Assembly (NCBI RefSeq): GCF_009758125.1
Contig: NZ_WRXO01000002.1
Location: 372,001 to 436,000 of the forward strand
DNA from: Chitinophaga oryziterrae
GTDB lineage: Bacteria > Bacteroidota > Bacteroidia > Chitinophagales > Chitinophagaceae
Length of the DNA: 64,000 nucleotides
Direction: 5' to 3'
Position numbers and translations under genes: made by a program. The notes under the pieces were generated by a model that saw nothing but the letters and a program-made list of their open reading frames with translations, had not been told where the DNA came from and made no database searches. This document shows positions 52,782-60,956 of this stretch, in pieces (within the stretch, counting starts at the first letter, position 1; each line of letters opens with the position of its first letter).

Positions 52782-54509
52782 ATGAACAAGAGTATATTTA
52801 TAATAACAGCCGTTATCTTTTTTCTTTCCTGCAATAAAGGCTTTGACCGCCTGCTGGATAAAAATAATTATGAGGATACAACGGGGATAGTAGCTAAAAC
52901 ACCGAAGGTGTTATTCCTGGTGATGGATGGTGCCCGCGGGGAAGCGGTGCGTAAGGCGCAGGCTCCCAATTTACAGATGATGTCCGATCATGCTATCTAT
53001 TCCTGGAACAGCATCAGCGATACCTTGTATCAGAATGCTACTGCCTGGGCCGACTTACTCACAGGTGTACATAAGGAAAAACATGGGGTCGTTTCCGGAG
53101 ATTTCAGTAACAACCATCTCTCTGCATATCCTGTATTCTTTAAACATATCAAAGCAAGAATGCCTTCTTTCAGAATAGCGGCTTTTAGTGCTGCGGATTC
53201 TTTAGGTAATACTTTGATCACGGATGCCGATGTGAACCAGACTTTCAGTAACAACGATGCGGCGGTTGCGGATGCTGTAGTGAAAGAATTGAAAGTAGAT
53301 TCTGTAGGGTTGATCTTTGCGCAGTTTGGAGAGGTAGGCGCTGCCGGAAAAGCATATGGTTATGATGCCAATATAGCTGAATACAGGGCTGCTATCTTAC
53401 AGGCAGATACTTATATCGGCAACGTGCTGACAGCCATAAAACAACGCCCTGATTACGCGAAGGAAGACTGGCTGGTAGTGGTCACATCCGGTAATGGCGG
53501 TCCTTTTGTACTGGACCCCGGAGATGACGACGGCACTATCCTCAGCAATACAAAGTCAAATACCTTCACCTTCTTTTATTCTCCCCGTTATGCACCTGAT
53601 TTTATAGACCGCCCCTATACCGGTAACCGCTATTCCGGTAAATCCGTACGGTTGTATGGGAATAATGCTGCTACAGCGGTATATGCTACCATAGACAGTG
53701 GTAAAACAGATTACAATCTGGGAAATAACAGTGAGGCAACGATAGAACTCAAGATCAAAAAGAATAAGACCTCTTACGGTGATTATTCTTACACTTATCC
53801 TTCAGTAATAGGCAATAATATGTCGCTCGACTGGTGGAATAATACCGGCTGGGCTATTTCCCTGGAATCAAATGGCTGGGGCTTACACTTCGGGCAGACA
53901 GGTGCAGGTTTTAACATGGCTACTGCCGGAAGTATCAGTGATGGTAAATGGCATGATATCGCCGCTGTATTCGTGAACAGGGATAATAAACGTTTCCTGC
54001 GGCTATTCACAGATGGCCTTTTTAACACGGAAGCAGACATCACCTCTTATGGAAGCTTCGATACTGATGCACCTTTAACATTAGGTTTTATGCCCGGCAA
54101 TGTAACTGATAACAACCGCTGGCTGAATGCCTACATCACAGAAGTAAAGTTCTGGAAGGCTGCCCTGCCGGATACTGTTATCAGCCGGTATGTATGCGTC
54201 CCTGATCTGCCATCTTCTCACCCTTATAAAGACTACCTGGTAGGCTACTGGCCCTGTAAGGATGGCTTCGGTGGCTTATTCAGCGACCAGAGTGAGTGGG
54301 ACCATGATTTCCAGATCCATGGAGCCTATCAATGGGATGATTTCAGTGACCTGATGTGCCCTGCTTCTGCTGGTAATTTATCACAACTGGTCCCTCAGCC
54401 TGTAGATGTAGCCCGTCAGATACTGAACTGGCTGCAGATCTCTGCTGATACCAGGTGGGATCTTGATGGCAGGGTATGGGTCACTTCTTATGTTACTATC
54501 ACAAAATAA
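52782..54509 (+). CDS. Lipoprotein with degenerate phosphatase-fold domain and LamG/DUF4983 region
   Basis: The 575-residue lipoprotein (lipobox IFFLSCNK) has an N-terminal half with the alkaline-phosphatase/phosphodiesterase pattern (VLFLVMDGARGEAVRKAQAP, then NATAWADLLTGVHKEKHGVV). Key metal ligands are lost: the D-x-x-GH position reads EVGAAGKAYG, and the usual DHG reads SGNGG. It should therefore be inactive. The second half is a concanavalin-like LamG domain (about 300-460: SDGKWHDIAAVFVNR, then NAYITEVKFWKAAL) followed by a DUF4983-like tail. It probably binds ligand at the cell surface. Compare the intact ENPP enzyme at 12996-14309. Confidence 0.75.
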   Translation: MNKSIFIITAVIFFLSCNKGFDRLLDKNNYEDTTGIVAKTPKVLFLVMDGARGEAVRKAQAPNLQMMSDHAIYSWNSISDTLYQNATAWADLLTGVHKEKHGVVSGDFSNNHLSAYPVFFKHIKARMPSFRIAAFSAADSLGNTLITDADVNQTFSNNDAAVADAVVKELKVDSVGLIFAQFGEVGAAGKAYGYDANIAEYRAAILQADTYIGNVLTAIKQRPDYAKEDWLVVVTSGNGGPFVLDPGDDDGTILSNTKSNTFTFFYSPRYAPDFIDRPYTGNRYSGKSVRLYGNNAATAVYATIDSGKTDYNLGNNSEATIELKIKKNKTSYGDYSYTYPSVIGNNMSLDWWNNTGWAISLESNGWGLHFGQTGAGFNMATAGSISDGKWHDIAAVFVNRDNKRFLRLFTDGLFNTEADITSYGSFDTDAPLTLGFMPGNVTDNNRWLNAYITEVKFWKAALPDTVISRYVCVPDLPSSHPYKDYLVGYWPCKDGFGGLFSDQSEWDHDFQIHGAYQWDDFSDLMCPASAGNLSQLVPQPVDVARQILNWLQISADTRWDLDGRVWVTSYVTITK

Positions 54510-54514
54510 TTCAT

Positions 54515-55840
54515 ATGCGTTACTTACTTCTTGTGTTACTCATTTGCTCCTGTAAGAAGGATAGTAAATTTAAAGATGAGCAACTGGGTGTTGTAAATGT
54601 ATCTCTCAGCACTACACATACATTTACAAAAACTGCGGATAATATAACGGTGCCCGTAAACATTGTACTATCTTCCTCTGCGCCTAAGATCTTTACAGTC
54701 GGCATTGGGGTAAACAATGATACCATCAATGAACTGATCAGCAATCAATCTCTTGCAGGAACCATCTTACTTGATCCTGCTTATTACCAGCTACCTAAAA
54801 CGGCGGAGATCCGTTTTGGCCTGGATACATTTGCCATCCCTTTGAAGGTAAGTATGCAGGCTATTGAAAAGTACTACGGCAATAAGCTGGCGCTGGCCGT
54901 TACATTGGATAATCCGGGTAAAGGGAATACGCTTGGCAGTAGAACGGCTATTGTTGTCATCAATACTACGGATATCATTTCGCAGGAAGATATTCACTAT
55001 ATCTCTTTTACAGATGCGGGTAAAGTGTTAGGAGAACCTTCCGGTACAGACCACATCTTAGGCACTACAGAGGTGATCCTGCCCGTAAGTGTTTCTTTAG
55101 GCGGTGTTGCAGGAAGTTCCTTTATTATCACGGTGAGTGCCGCGCCTGATACAGCGCAGGCATTAATAGATAATGGCACACTGGCTGGTTCTGTATTACT
55201 GAAAGAAGGAGAGGATTATACATTACCAGCTACCATGAATTTTCCCGGCAACAGTAATGTAGCTAAGTTTAATATCACGGTAAAGACAGCGTCTTTAAAA
55301 AAATACGAATTAAATAAACCTGCATTGGCGGTTACGCTCAGTGATCCTGCCAAACACCTGTTAGATTCAGCAAAGCGTACATTGGTGATGCTCCTTGATC
55401 CTTCAAAATTGATTGAAACGGATATTACCAATACAAATATTGCCTATACTACGCAATACGAAAATGGCAACGCAAATGAGAACTCCCCTAAACTGATTGA
55501 CAACAACATCAACACTAAATTCCTGCTCGGTAATTTCACTTCTGCATGGTTCCAGCTGGAATTTGCCACACCGCAAATTACAGGGGCCTACACCATCACT
55601 TCCGCTAATGACGCCCCTGAGCGCGATCCTAAAAGCTGGAAAATGGAAGGCTCTAACAACGGGGTAGACTGGACCTTACTCGATACCCGTCTGGACCAGA
55701 GTTTCGGCTCCCGTTTCCTCACAGTAAGATATACTTTCTCCAACCAGGATGCGTATAAGTTTTACCGCTATACGGTTACTTCTGTTGTGAACAGTAACCT
55801 GTGGCAGCAAGCCGAATGGCGTCTGCTGAAACGCCCTTAA
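54515..55840 (+). CDS. DUF1735-type lipoprotein with discoidin (F5/8 type C) domain
   Basis: The 441-residue lipoprotein (lipobox LLICSCKK) has two similar beta domains of the DUF1735 type (about 25-150 and 165-290; each with DTINELISNQSLAG or DTAQALIDNGTLAGS and a repeated PALAVTLSDP-like strand). A C-terminal discoidin-like domain follows (SPKLIDNNINTKFLL, AWFQLEFATPQITGAY, DPKSWKMEGSNNGVDW). It is the last gene of the operon and ends before a good terminator. The ATG at 54515 gives the proper lipoprotein signal; an upstream ATG at 54476 lies within the previous gene. Confidence 0.83.
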   Translation: MRYLLLVLLICSCKKDSKFKDEQLGVVNVSLSTTHTFTKTADNITVPVNIVLSSSAPKIFTVGIGVNNDTINELISNQSLAGTILLDPAYYQLPKTAEIRFGLDTFAIPLKVSMQAIEKYYGNKLALAVTLDNPGKGNTLGSRTAIVVINTTDIISQEDIHYISFTDAGKVLGEPSGTDHILGTTEVILPVSVSLGGVAGSSFIITVSAAPDTAQALIDNGTLAGSVLLKEGEDYTLPATMNFPGNSNVAKFNITVKTASLKKYELNKPALAVTLSDPAKHLLDSAKRTLVMLLDPSKLIETDITNTNIAYTTQYENGNANENSPKLIDNNINTKFLLGNFTSAWFQLEFATPQITGAYTITSANDAPERDPKSWKMEGSNNGVDWTLLDTRLDQSFGSRFLTVRYTFSNQDAYKFYRYTVTSVVNSNLWQQAEWRLLKRP

Positions 55841-55878
55841 CTGTTTACCCGCTCCCTCCGACATAACCCTTAAAGGTT

Positions 55879-55908
55879 AGGGCCAGCTGATATCAGGTGG
55901 CCCTTTTT
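55879..55908 (+). terminator. Terminator of the ten-gene surface operon
   Basis: AGGGCCAGCTGAT pairs with ATCAGGTGGCCCT (one mismatch) and is followed by a run of five T, 39 bp after the last stop codon. Confidence 0.88.
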
Positions 55909-55918
55909 CAACTTCATA

Positions 55919-56086
55919 CTACAGATAATGCAAACGATCTAACATCGCAACTTCCTCCCTGCGTCTGTTCGCAGCTGCCTCCAGCTTACGCATAAATAAT
56001 TCAGGATTCTTCCAGTGTTTTAAACTCATACTATCCCGTACTTTTCTAAGATCCGCAACAATATCATGATTTTTCACTTTTTTCAT
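55919..56086 (-). CDS. Small partner protein of the PIN-type toxin remnant
   Basis: This 55-residue reading frame starts 23 bp inside the 3' end of the PIN-type gene. The product begins MKKVKNHDIVADLRKVRDSM and is charged and helical (KLEAAANRRREEVAMLDRL). Its place and length fit the small antitoxin-like proteins that accompany PIN-domain toxins of this type in Bacteroidota. No ribbon-helix-helix motif is evident. Confidence 0.6.
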   Translation of the reverse strand: MKKVKNHDIVADLRKVRDSMSLKHWKNPELFMRKLEAAANRRREEVAMLDRLHYL

Positions 56087-56542
56087 AGCTTATGGTATTT
56101 AAGATTAAACTTGGTGTCAAAATTTCAATAGTCTTATATCCCATCGATTCATTAACTGCATTATAAACCGGTATTTTTTCAACATTAACAATATGCTTAA
56201 AATTCCAGCTTGCCAGTATGTCGGCTTTATATATACTGGCTATTGCTATATGTATAGCATCATGGTAACTTTTATTCGTCAATGCTCCGGAACGAATATA
56301 TTCCGCTGCTAATTCAAGCGCTTCCGTAGTGCATTGAACATCTATAACATACTTAGTTGGGATCTCCCTAATCTTCATTTTTATTTCACGTCGGGCCCGC
56401 GATAACTCAACCTGAGTCAGATCTGATAATATCATTTTAAAGAAGCCTGCTTTAAATACTTCGAAAAGCTCAAGGCTACTTTCTCTGAATTCAACGTCAA
56501 AACATCCCCTATGACACTGGTGTCAGCATATATTCTTTTCAT
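56064..56542 (-). pseudogene. PIN-domain (VapC-like) toxin interrupted by a frameshift
   Basis: Frame one starts at 56542 with MKRIYADTSVIGDVL, the typical PIN start with the catalytic Asp, and runs into a stop after 36 codons. The other frame carries ELFEVFKAGFFKMILSDLTQ, then SYHDAIHIAIASIYKADILA, then SWNFKHIVNVEKIPVYN, which is the rest of the same family. A one-base shift around 56465-56475 joins the two. The second part could start at the ATG at 56435, but it would lack the first catalytic Asp, so the toxin is probably inactive. Confidence 0.75.
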
Positions 56543-56733
56543 ATAAATGTACAGGAAAATTTATAGATTAACAAACGAATATCCTTTGCCACAAAGGGTT
56601 TAAGTGATATTGATAATAAATTATTGAGATTGTAATTATTGGGAACAGGCACTGAGAATGCCAGGTTAACAAACCTTAATCAGGTATAGAATAACTAGGC
56701 TATAATTACTCTGAAATTATCATCTTTTTCATT

Positions 56734-56928
56734 TTAATCATTGATAACCTGCCTGATAATTAAAGTCCGTTTGTAAATTGTTACTTCTGCTTTATCTCCC
56801 GGTTGGAAACCTGCATCGTTAAACCATTTGCCAGACAGGTGCAAAGAAGAACCATTATGATTATGCTCTACATCGAACATCTTTGTTTTTTTCAGGTTGT
56901 TCACGTCGTTGTTTTTTTGCGTTTTCAT
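56734..56928 (-). CDS. SymE-like small protein, downstream copy
   Basis: The 64-residue protein has the SymE core SLHLSGKWFNDAGFQPGDKA followed by VTIYKRTLIIRQV, an AbrB-like swapped-hairpin pattern known from the SymE toxin family of SOS-induced type I systems. Its start lies inside the 3' end of the upstream SymE-like gene in another frame. I saw no evident antisense RNA promoter, so the toxin label is by family only. The 190-bp gap downstream towards 56543 has no gene. Confidence 0.75.
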   Translation of the reverse strand: MKTQKNNDVNNLKKTKMFDVEHNHNGSSLHLSGKWFNDAGFQPGDKAEVTIYKRTLIIRQVIND

Positions 56929-57148
56929 TTTTCTCAGTTTTAATTTTTGAAATAATCAATTTGTTTTTCAAAACGGTAATAACAACGGGTTCTCCTATTT
57001 GGAACCCTGCGTCCTGCACCCACTGTCCGGACAGGTTAATCCAGGGATACGTTTTATATTTAGTCCCACGATGCAAACCAGAATAATGTACCCTCGGCGA
57101 AGACTTATATTGCACCTTTCCCAATCTTAAATTTGATTCATTTTTCAT
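56861..57148 (-). CDS. SymE-like small protein, upstream copy
   Basis: The 95-residue protein carries PWINLSGQWVQDAGFQIGEP and VVITVLKNKLIISKI, the same SymE core as its neighbour, plus a charged C-terminal tail (KTEKNENAKKQRREQPEKN) that overlaps the start of the second copy by 68 bp. Two SymE-like proteins in overlapping frames suggest a tandem duplication with translational coupling. It is divergent from the XRE regulator gene. Confidence 0.75.
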   Translation of the reverse strand: MKNESNLRLGKVQYKSSPRVHYSGLHRGTKYKTYPWINLSGQWVQDAGFQIGEPVVITVLKNKLIISKIKTEKNENAKKQRREQPEKNKDVRCRA

Positions 57149-57324
57149 AACGTTATTGTTTATACGAATATACTAAAAGTGTGTTAAAAAACAACATAAT
57201 TAATGTGTTATTTATACTCTTTTGTGTCATGGAAGTGTCATTTGTAATGCTGAAACAGTGTAAAAAATAAGCCTGATACTGCACTTCGCATTAAATTGTA
57301 AATTCATTTTTCAAATAGTACAAA

Positions 57325-57669
57325 ATGACAATAGCCGAAAAGATTGTTTTTCTGAGAAGTGAAAAAAACTGGAGTCAAAAAGAGCTGGGAGAATATATTG
57401 GTGTTTCCAGAGATGCAGTAGGAAAATATGAAAGGGGAGAAATGTTGCCACCTCTTGATATAGCATCAAAAATTGCAGTAGTATTTAATGTAACCTTAGA
57501 TTACCTTGCAGGGCTTACGAAAGAAAATTCTGTACCTAATAAAGGAGCATTACCATGGGAGCTAGCAGTACTGTTAACAAAAATAGAAAAGTTGCCGAAA
57601 TCAGACAGAAACCATATAGATGCTGTTATTGATGCATTCACTAAAGCGCAATTAAGCTCAACAAAATAA
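57325..57669 (+). CDS. XRE-family helix-turn-helix regulator
   Basis: The 114-residue protein begins with a clear Cro/C1-type HTH (KIVFLRSEKNWSQKELGEYI, then VSRDAVGKYERGEMLPPLD, then ASKIAVVFNVTLDYLAGLT) and a short C-terminal helical part. It is divergent from the two SymE-like genes, with a 176-bp gap in between. It could regulate them or the small genes downstream. Confidence 0.88.
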   Translation: MTIAEKIVFLRSEKNWSQKELGEYIGVSRDAVGKYERGEMLPPLDIASKIAVVFNVTLDYLAGLTKENSVPNKGALPWELAVLLTKIEKLPKSDRNHIDAVIDAFTKAQLSSTK

Positions 57670-57730
57670 GGCCCTCTACCAAAAGAATCAGTACTGAAAG
57701 AAAATGGAGTATTGACTAAAGAGCAATATA

Positions 57731-58093
57731 ATGCTGCCGCCCACGACTGGACCAACGGTCTCTGCTGCGGATAATCCCATTGCTACACCAGTAATACCAC
57801 ATATTGCCCCAAAGACAATTCCCCTAATTTACTTTAAAGCGGCCAAAGTTTTGGTACAAGCGGGGAATGATTTTAATAAGATAACAGATGGAGGTAAGAA
57901 TATGTTTGGAGTTAAATCTTTGGTTGCTGCAACTAATCTAAATGCAGCTAAATCAGCATCTCAAATTGCACATGCCGTTGCCACAACTTCTAAAACTGTT
58001 GCTAAAGCCTCTATTGGCGCTCCTGGCACTGTAGTACGGACGGCCACACAAAACAGTATGGTTGATAAGATTAAAAACTTTTTCTCCTTTTAA
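57731..58093 (+). CDS. Unrecognised alanine-rich protein, perhaps a truncated fragment
   Basis: The 120-residue product begins with a proline/threonine-rich segment and has an alanine-rich middle (VKSLVAATNLNAAKSASQIA). I recognise no family. The 60 bases before it, in another frame, read like the end of a longer protein (SVLKENGVLTKEQYNAAAHD), so this may be a scrambled C-terminal end of a larger protein. It is followed after 3 bp by a small membrane protein gene. Confidence 0.4.
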   Translation: MLPPTTGPTVSAADNPIATPVIPHIAPKTIPLIYFKAAKVLVQAGNDFNKITDGGKNMFGVKSLVAATNLNAAKSASQIAHAVATTSKTVAKASIGAPGTVVRTATQNSMVDKIKNFFSF

Positions 58094-58096
58094 TAA

Positions 58097-58438
58097 ATGA
58101 AAATGAATAGAATAAAATTGATTTTAACGTTTATTGTGATTGTTGGAATTATTGGTGGCCTTCTTTATTTGATTGCTATAAATGCAAATAAAGCAAAATC
58201 AGATAAAATAGAACATATAAATAAGAATTATGGATATGCTAAGGGAATTATTGTGAAGAAAAAATCTTACAAAGGTCATAGTATTGAAGTAAAGTATCAG
58301 ATCGGAAATAAAGAGTATAAATATACTGGTGGATGGGATAACAATCCTAATAATCTTGGTGAGGGAGATTCTATAAAATTTAGGTATGCTATTGACAATC
58401 CTGAATTGATACTTACAGAGCTGAATAATGGGTATTAA
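58097..58438 (+). CDS. Small membrane-anchored protein
   Basis: The 113-residue protein has one N-terminal membrane span (LTFIVIVGIIGGLLYLIAI) and a beta-rich periplasmic part (YAKGIIVKKKSYKGHSIEV, then GGWDNNPNNLGEGDSIKFRY). The layout resembles DUF3592-like or immunity-type proteins, but I recognise no firm family. It lies among other small genes next to an Rhs remnant. Confidence 0.6.
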   Translation: MKMNRIKLILTFIVIVGIIGGLLYLIAINANKAKSDKIEHINKNYGYAKGIIVKKKSYKGHSIEVKYQIGNKEYKYTGGWDNNPNNLGEGDSIKFRYAIDNPELILTELNNGY

Positions 58439-58560
58439 GCATTTTTGCAATCTGAGAAATGAAGGAGCAAAATAGTAGGTTAGCTACTAAAATAATCCAT
58501 TAAAAGAAACAACCAAAAATTTTAAACAATGACAGTAACGAAACCTTTAAATCCCCAAAA

Positions 58561-59193
58561 ATGAGATTACTTATTTTATTATTATTATTATTATTATTTA
58601 CCCCAGCTATCAGCTTTGCACAAACCTTTGAAGGGAAAATCAGTTATGCAAACAGCTATAAAAGCAATTCTCCTCAATTGAAAGATGAGCAACTGGGATT
58701 AATGATGGGCACTATACAGGACTACTATATAAAAGGAGGCGATTACAAATCTATCGTTAACGGATCGTTGGTTAAAATGCAATTATACAGAAGTGCCGAA
58801 AATAGAAGCTATACCCTTACAGGTAAATCTGACTTGTTGTATTGGGAAGATTACGGTAAAAATAAAGACGTAGCAACAAAGTTCGATATTGAAAGGGGAA
58901 AAGAAACTATTATGGGAGTGATTTGTGATGTACTAATTGTTTATACACCAAAGAGTAAAACTTTCTATTATTACAGTAATAAATATGGCGTAAATCCAGG
59001 CCTTTTTAAACAACATGCATATGGTAATTGGTACTATATCATATCAAAAACAAAGGCATTGCCATTAAAAATCGTCTATGAAGATAAGCAATTTACCTTA
59101 ACGAGCATAGCTGTAAATATTAGTCCTATGAAGTTAGAAGCAAAGCTATTTGAGGTACCTGATAAAAGCAAAATTGTACCTGCAACATGGTAA
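58561..59193 (+). CDS. Secreted protein, DUF4412/LolA-like style
   Basis: The 210-residue protein has a signal peptide encoded partly by seven TTA codons in a row (58576-58596) and cleaved near ISFAQ. The mature part is beta-rich (FEGKISYANSYKSNSPQLK, then DYYIKGGDYKSIVNG, then KTFYYYSNKYGVNPGLF). This style is seen in DUF4412-like periplasmic proteins of Bacteroidota; the assignment is tentative. It probably belongs to the cluster of immunity-like genes here. Confidence 0.6.
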   Translation: MRLLILLLLLLLFTPAISFAQTFEGKISYANSYKSNSPQLKDEQLGLMMGTIQDYYIKGGDYKSIVNGSLVKMQLYRSAENRSYTLTGKSDLLYWEDYGKNKDVATKFDIERGKETIMGVICDVLIVYTPKSKTFYYYSNKYGVNPGLFKQHAYGNWYYIISKTKALPLKIVYEDKQFTLTSIAVNISPMKLEAKLFEVPDKSKIVPATW

Positions 59194-59220
59194 AACCATA
59201 TTCAGGAAGGATTAATAATT

Positions 59221-59628
59221 ATGGCTACAGAATATTATAAAATTAGTCAAAGGGAAATAGATTCTGTACTTAGTGAGTCGCCAGAAAAACGATTTGAATA
59301 TACTATTAAGCGAATTGCTGATTGGGAAACATTATGGACTATTGTAGGTGAAGCAGAAGCCTTAGGCATGTTAACTGATGAAGTTCAAAATGTCATATTT
59401 CCTATATGGCCTTTCAAAGAGTTTGCGCAATTATATTGTACCGGTAATTTTGCAAACTATACACCTATGGTTATTGAGCTTAGTGACTTTCTTGAGGAAT
59501 ATCTGCCTGATTATGAAAACAAGAATTTTAAGCTTTCACTTCTGCCATTGCCAACTAAAAAAGGAGAAGTCATGGATATTTCCATGTTTAGAGAAGCATT
59601 AAACAGTGAACTAGACAAAATCGAATAG
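59221..59628 (+). CDS. DUF2750-like protein, possible immunity protein
   Basis: The 135-residue cytoplasmic protein has YYKISQREIDSVLSESPEKR, IADWETLWTIVGEAEAL and IFPIWPFKEFAQLYCTGNF, which fit the DUF2750 family as I know it. Such proteins are often encoded beside Rhs or other polymorphic toxins. An Rhs scrap follows directly downstream, which supports an immunity role without proving it. Confidence 0.65.
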   Translation: MATEYYKISQREIDSVLSESPEKRFEYTIKRIADWETLWTIVGEAEALGMLTDEVQNVIFPIWPFKEFAQLYCTGNFANYTPMVIELSDFLEEYLPDYENKNFKLSLLPLPTKKGEVMDISMFREALNSELDKIE

Positions 59629-59640
59629 TGAACAGAAAAA

Positions 59641-59820
59641 AGGTTAGTAATCTGGTTTGGGCAGGAACTTAGTTATGATTACAGCTTCGGCAATAAAGAG
59701 TTGAACGGAAACATTGCAGGGGCTAAATGGAAAAGCCGCTCAGATGGTATTCCCCGCGCTTTTGACTATGATTATGATAATGCCAACAGAATTACACAGG
59801 TGGCCTTAGAAAGCACGTAA
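59641..59820 (+). pseudogene. Rhs/YD-repeat protein fragment
   Basis: About 55 codons in one frame read FGQELSYDYSFGNKELNGN, then IAGAKWKSRSDGIPRAFDYD, then YDNANRITQ, ending in a stop. This is the conserved YD-repeat and core segment of Rhs-type polymorphic toxins. No start and no remainder of the gene are found, so it is a remnant. Confidence 0.75.
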
Positions 59821-59873
59821 CAGGCAAATACTGAGGTGACTGGCTTATTACCTGAAATACGCGATATTAACAA

Positions 59874-59900
59874 AAAGGGCATCTGAAAAGATACCCTTTG
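59874..59900. terminator. Possible bidirectional terminator
   Basis: AAAGGGCATCT pairs with AGATACCCTTT (one mismatch) around a 4-nt loop, between the Rhs remnant and the convergent amidase gene. T-rich sequence is limited. Confidence 0.5.
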
Positions 59901-59931
59901 TTTGCTAAAACATCCCCATTATTAACTATAA

Positions 59932-60348
59932 TCACGGCACAAATTCTTTCAACCAATCCTTCACATCAAACGACGGACACGCCTTATGCACTCCTGCAAA
60001 ATCCCTATGCCCCTGAACAACAGCTGCGGGATATTTCTCTCTCAGTAAGCAAACCATATAGTACAATGCGGTTTTCTGAGCCAGCGTCCGTGTATCCCGG
60101 GGATTATTATCCTCATCAACCCCTCCTATATAACTAACATGAATACACACATCATTATGCCCCCTAACGCCATTCGCAATTAACTCCTCATCCAGTAGCC
60201 GCTGAACAGTCCCATCTGCAGGTAAAATATAGTGGTATCCCGGATTCTTCCAGTGCAGCTGTGTCCTCCAATAGTTCTGAATAGCAGAAACGGGTGTTAA
60301 AGGTGGCGTCGCGGTACAATGAATAACAATAAATTTTATATTCCGCAT
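59932..60348 (-). CDS. T7-lysozyme-like N-acetylmuramoyl-L-alanine amidase
   Basis: The 138-residue protein is a single amidase_2/PGRP domain. Candidate zinc ligands are His10 in FIVIHCTAT, His114 in QGHRDFAG and Cys124 in KACPSFD, with YHYIL near residue 38-42 in the substrate cleft. It lacks a signal peptide, like phage endolysins that need help to reach the cell wall. It is the last gene of the minus-strand phage-like cassette, 2 bp after the DUF6808-like gene. Confidence 0.9.
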   Translation of the reverse strand: MRNIKFIVIHCTATPPLTPVSAIQNYWRTQLHWKNPGYHYILPADGTVQRLLDEELIANGVRGHNDVCIHVSYIGGVDEDNNPRDTRTLAQKTALYYMVCLLREKYPAAVVQGHRDFAGVHKACPSFDVKDWLKEFVP

Positions 60349-60350
60349 AA

Positions 60351-60956
60351 TCAGAATTTTATAAATAAGTACTGTAATGAGATACCTACAGAAGGAACAA
60401 ACTTTTTCCCATCAAACCCTACACCCGCATAAGGCCCTATTCCGAAATGTTGCCTGTTCACCATCCTCAGCGCCGTAATGCCCGTTAAGTGAACGTTTGG
60501 ATTCCGACTATAAGCATCTACGTAAGTTGTTTTATGCTGCTGATAAGCCGTGATAATAATCGAATCCGTAAACCGGTAATTAATAACCGGCTCTTTTCCT
60601 ATTTCACCGCTAAGATCCAGCCAGCTGTCATGAAAGCGTAATTTGTATGCTTTAGTAGAATCTGAAAGATATACCGTATCTACCGTTGGATGCAACGACC
60701 CGGAAGCCGCAGTACCGATGGCTGTTACCTCCTGAACGTTGTTCTGCTTCGTTTGGCTCTTTACAGTGTTTAACAGCGCAGATGGCTGTTGGAGGCTGCC
60801 TGCCACTTTGCGAATGTGTTCTGTGTTGTATTTGTCTTTCCAGTATACTACGCTGTCCTGGGTAATATTGATATGTTCTTCTTTATGAAAACATGTTCTT
60901 AGTGTTAAAATAGTAATGAATATAAATAACAGAATAATGATAATATATTCTTTCAT
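60351..60956 (-). CDS. Membrane-anchored DUF6808-like phage-type protein
   Basis: The 201-residue protein has an N-terminal membrane anchor (IIIILLFIFITILTLRTCF), a polar linker (about 25-90) and a C-terminal beta-rich part (FGIGPYAGVGFDGKKFVPSV). It resembles the DUF6808-type proteins found next to endolysins in Bacteroidota prophages; the family label is from memory. A spanin- or holin-helper role is possible because the amidase gene follows directly. The start overlaps the ATPase remnant by 4 bp. Confidence 0.6.
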   Translation of the reverse strand: MKEYIIIILLFIFITILTLRTCFHKEEHINITQDSVVYWKDKYNTEHIRKVAGSLQQPSALLNTVKSQTKQNNVQEVTAIGTAASGSLHPTVDTVYLSDSTKAYKLRFHDSWLDLSGEIGKEPVINYRFTDSIIITAYQQHKTTYVDAYSRNPNVHLTGITALRMVNRQHFGIGPYAGVGFDGKKFVPSVGISLQYLFIKF

